The notes under the pieces are model-generated. The model saw only the letters and a list, made by a program, of their open reading frames with translations, made no database searches and was not told the DNA's origin. From Colwellia sp. (GTDB taxonomy: Bacteria; Pseudomonadota; Gammaproteobacteria; Enterobacterales; Alteromonadaceae): DNA of 64,000 bases. A program made the translations under genes and the position numbers. The number at the start of each line of letters is the position of its first letter. Position 1 is the stretch's first letter. The stretch spans positions 99,863 to 163,862 of the forward strand of contig NVWU01000005.1 of assembly GCA_002733765.1 (NCBI GenBank). The letters run 5' to 3'. Shown piece after piece: positions 62,011-64,000 of this stretch.

Positions 62011-63414
62011 TTATTGAGCCTCATTTTCAAATGATGGTGTAGTGAAATCACCACCCAATGAAAAATGTAAATTGATACGATTAGCAATGAGTTGATTTTT
62101 GATTTTTATTAACGTAGTTTGCGCTTCAAAAGAACGCTTTTGTGCATCAAGTACGGTGGTATAAGAAACTAAACCACTTTGGTATTGCTCGAAAGATAAG
62201 GTGGATGCAATTTTTGCATTTTCTTGTGCGGCCAACATAGTGTAATAACTTTGTTTTAAGTTTTTTTCTGTGGTGATGGCATTTTCAACATCGCTAAAAG
62301 CGCTATATAAGGTATCTAGATATAACTGTTCAGCTTGTTTCAGTGCGAGCCGTGATTTTTCTTCATTTGCCTTTAGGCGACCTGCATTAAAAATAGGGGC
62401 TGAAATACTGCCCAGTAATGACCATGCTAGCGAAGAGCCTGAAAGTAATTCACCAATATCAGCGTTAGAGTCGCCGACAGAGCCTGATAAGACAATACTA
62501 GGAAAGCGTTGTTTATGTGCATAGGCTAAACCCGCATCTTGCGATAATAGTTGATACCAACTAGCTTTTAACGCTGGCCTGCGGCTAATTAATTCTGATG
62601 GTAAACCAACAGGAATATCATTGGTAAGTAGCGGTAAGTTGGCATTAACCAGTAACTCACCTTTTGGATATTCACCAACCAAACGTTCTAATTGTCTAAT
62701 TAATTTAGTTTTTACCGTTTTTTGTTCTGATACTCTTGTTAGCTCATTATTCAAATCATTACGTGTTAAATAGACATCAAGCGCAGCGGTTAACCCTGAT
62801 TTATAACCGGCTTCAATAATCGCTAAATTTTGTTGAGAATTATCAACCCTACTACGATATAAAATCAATAGCTTCTCTGCCTCAATCACCTGAAACCAGG
62901 TGGTTAGTACGTTAACTACTAACTGTTGTTTGTACTGTTCAAATGAAGACTTTTGCGCAAGGTAATCATAATTATTCATGCGATCGGCATCAGATAATTT
63001 CCCCCAAATATCGACTTCATAACTGACATTCAAATTAACTGAATTGCTGTTGGCATAACTGTCGGTTTGATTATCTTTATTTCGACCACTGCGAAAAGCC
63101 AAATCAAGTTCAGGCCAAAGTTCGCTACCTGAAACGATGAGTTGCTGTTCTGATATTTCTAGCGCATATGCTTGCATGGAAAATTGCTGGTTAGCTGCTA
63201 AGGCTTTCTTTACTAATTGATGAACTTGTGGGTTATCAAGTTGAGATAACCAATTATGTTCTACCGCTAATGCTTGTTTACTATCATGCCAGTTTTGAGG
63301 AAGGGGCAAGTTTTTTAGCTTTTCATCTACTTCTGAAGTACTACTACAAGCCGATAATAATAAACTTAAAAATAGTAGTAATAACGGAAGTATTGGTCGA
63401 AATCGACGCGTCAT
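62011..63414 (-). CDS. Outer-membrane efflux lipoprotein (TolC/NodT family)
   Basis: Outer-membrane channel of 467 residues with a lipobox (LLLSACSS, cysteine about residue 23) placing it in the NodT lipoprotein branch. The two repeats of the TolC fold are seen, for example in DLAFRSGRNKDNQT with VSYEVDIWGKLSD, and SLLGSISAPIFNAGRLKANEEKS. It heads the operon with the adaptor and pump genes downstream, completing a tripartite efflux system. Confidence 0.92.
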   Translation of the reverse strand: MTRRFRPILPLLLLFLSLLLSACSSTSEVDEKLKNLPLPQNWHDSKQALAVEHNWLSQLDNPQVHQLVKKALAANQQFSMQAYALEISEQQLIVSGSELWPELDLAFRSGRNKDNQTDSYANSNSVNLNVSYEVDIWGKLSDADRMNNYDYLAQKSSFEQYKQQLVVNVLTTWFQVIEAEKLLILYRSRVDNSQQNLAIIEAGYKSGLTAALDVYLTRNDLNNELTRVSEQKTVKTKLIRQLERLVGEYPKGELLVNANLPLLTNDIPVGLPSELISRRPALKASWYQLLSQDAGLAYAHKQRFPSIVLSGSVGDSNADIGELLSGSSLAWSLLGSISAPIFNAGRLKANEEKSRLALKQAEQLYLDTLYSAFSDVENAITTEKNLKQSYYTMLAAQENAKIASTLSFEQYQSGLVSYTTVLDAQKRSFEAQTTLIKIKNQLIANRINLHFSLGGDFTTPSFENEAQ

Positions 63415-63896
63415 AAAACGTTTATCTCATGTTAAAAATAACTCTGTTCTCAGTGTAATCAAAGATTCAGTTTGAGAGTAGTGATATTACATAAGTTTAC
63501 ATTGTTAAAGGTAGTGTGTGGTGGTAAATATTCATTTAGGAGATGATTCTTTGATTTCATTGAACGAATTATTTTTATCTGTGAGTTAATAAAGAGGCTA
63601 TATTCACGTACGGGTGAATATGTTTGAGGGCACCAAAAGCTTTACCGTGTCTAGCTTCCACCGATGATTAATCTCTTATGAATAATCAATATAACCGCTT
63701 ATCAAAGCTAAAATCGAGGCCAACCCCTAACAAATGCAGCATTCCACATTTAAGTATTAAATATATTTCAGCGATAACGGCATAAAAAATAAGAAAAAAG
63801 GAAAAATTATACTATTATGATTAAAATAGGGACTTGTACTAGGAGCAGGGATTTAGCATGATTATCTAAGTTATCATCAGAAAGTGGGGCATTAAA
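63415..63896. other. Gene-free divergent region upstream of the efflux operon
   Basis: About 480 bases without a credible gene. It contains a small hairpin TATTCAC/GTGAATA (63601-63620). No regulator gene for the efflux operon is visible, so control sites, if present, were not recognised. Confidence 0.45.
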
Positions 63897-64000
63897 TTGC
63901 CGGTTGAGATAGAAAATTTTAAAATATCAGAAAATGGACAACAGCTGCTTGCTCAAATCATAGAAAGCACGCCGGTACCTACGTTTGTAATAAATATGGA
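63897..64000 (+). CDS. PAS-domain protein, N-terminal start (cut by window edge)
   Basis: The first 34 codons of a gene that continues beyond the window. LLAQIIESTPVPTFVINM is the typical opening of a PAS domain in sensor proteins of marine gammaproteobacteria (xIIxxxPVPTFVIN). A stop codon lies 27 bases upstream in frame, so TTG at 63897 is the likely start, helped by GTGGGG about 8 bases ahead. Whether it is a kinase, a chemoreceptor or a GGDEF protein cannot be told. Confidence 0.65.
   Translation, partial: MPVEIENFKISENGQQLLAQIIESTPVPTFVINM

Overview
The window is an AT-rich chromosomal segment of a marine gammaproteobacterium of the order Alteromonadales, most likely Colwellia or a close relative. 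This rests on the gene families, on low-GC coding with dense packing, and on blocks whose order follows E. coli: fkpA-slyX-yheV-yheS-yheU, nudE-yrfG-hslR-hslO-pckA-envZ/ompR, ubiC-ubiA, and lexA next to plsB. No rRNA, tRNA, prophage, intact insertion sequence or CRISPR array was seen. Most of the window is ordinary housekeeping chromosome.

Layout. 1-3.8 kb: the end of an ABC importer (permease cut by the window edge, ATPase), a CopD-like membrane protein and a TonB-dependent receptor. 3.8-10.2 kb: glutathione transferase, a DUF1624-type membrane protein, an unrecognised 450-residue protein, metB and metJ facing each other across two met-box arrays, and hemE. 10.2-14.6 kb: a gene-free stretch with a candidate small RNA, then a thioesterase, an S1/P1 nuclease, a glycosyltransferase and fkpA. 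14.6-24.6 kb: a WD40 lipoprotein, slyX, a 2-kb insertion carrying a CDP-alcohol phosphatidyltransferase and a cytidylyltransferase, yheV, yheS, a Sel1 protein, a 43-residue membrane protein behind an FNR-like promoter, an aldehyde dehydrogenase with a TetR regulator, and yheU. 24.6-32.5 kb: cysQ-nudE, yrfG, hslR-hslO, pckA, envZ-ompR.

32.5-45.2 kb: a Fur-boxed cluster of porin, FMN-binding protein and PepSY membrane protein (a likely iron-regulated extracytoplasmic electron-transfer module), a two-domain nitrilase-like protein that has lost its catalytic cysteines, a PQQ-type sugar dehydrogenase, and a TRAP transporter (dctPQM) divergent from a Cache-sensor kinase/LuxR regulator pair. 45.2-57.4 kb: ubiCA, a FliL-like protein, glpE-glpG, kbl-tdh, lexA with two SOS boxes, a NYN protein, a GGDEF protein, plsB and an MscS channel. 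57.6-63.4 kb: a three-gene RND efflux operon. The window ends inside a PAS-domain gene.

The best leads beyond routine annotation are the flavin/PepSY/porin cluster, the pseudo-nitrilase, the small membrane protein whose FNR-like site is centred at -41.5 of a predicted promoter, the candidate small RNA downstream in sequence order from hemE, the insertion between slyX and yheV, a family of short palindromic repeats (four copies) that abuts gene starts, and a 15-bp-arm palindrome in the TRAP/two-component divergent region. No wholly new multi-gene system can be asserted from sequence reading alone.
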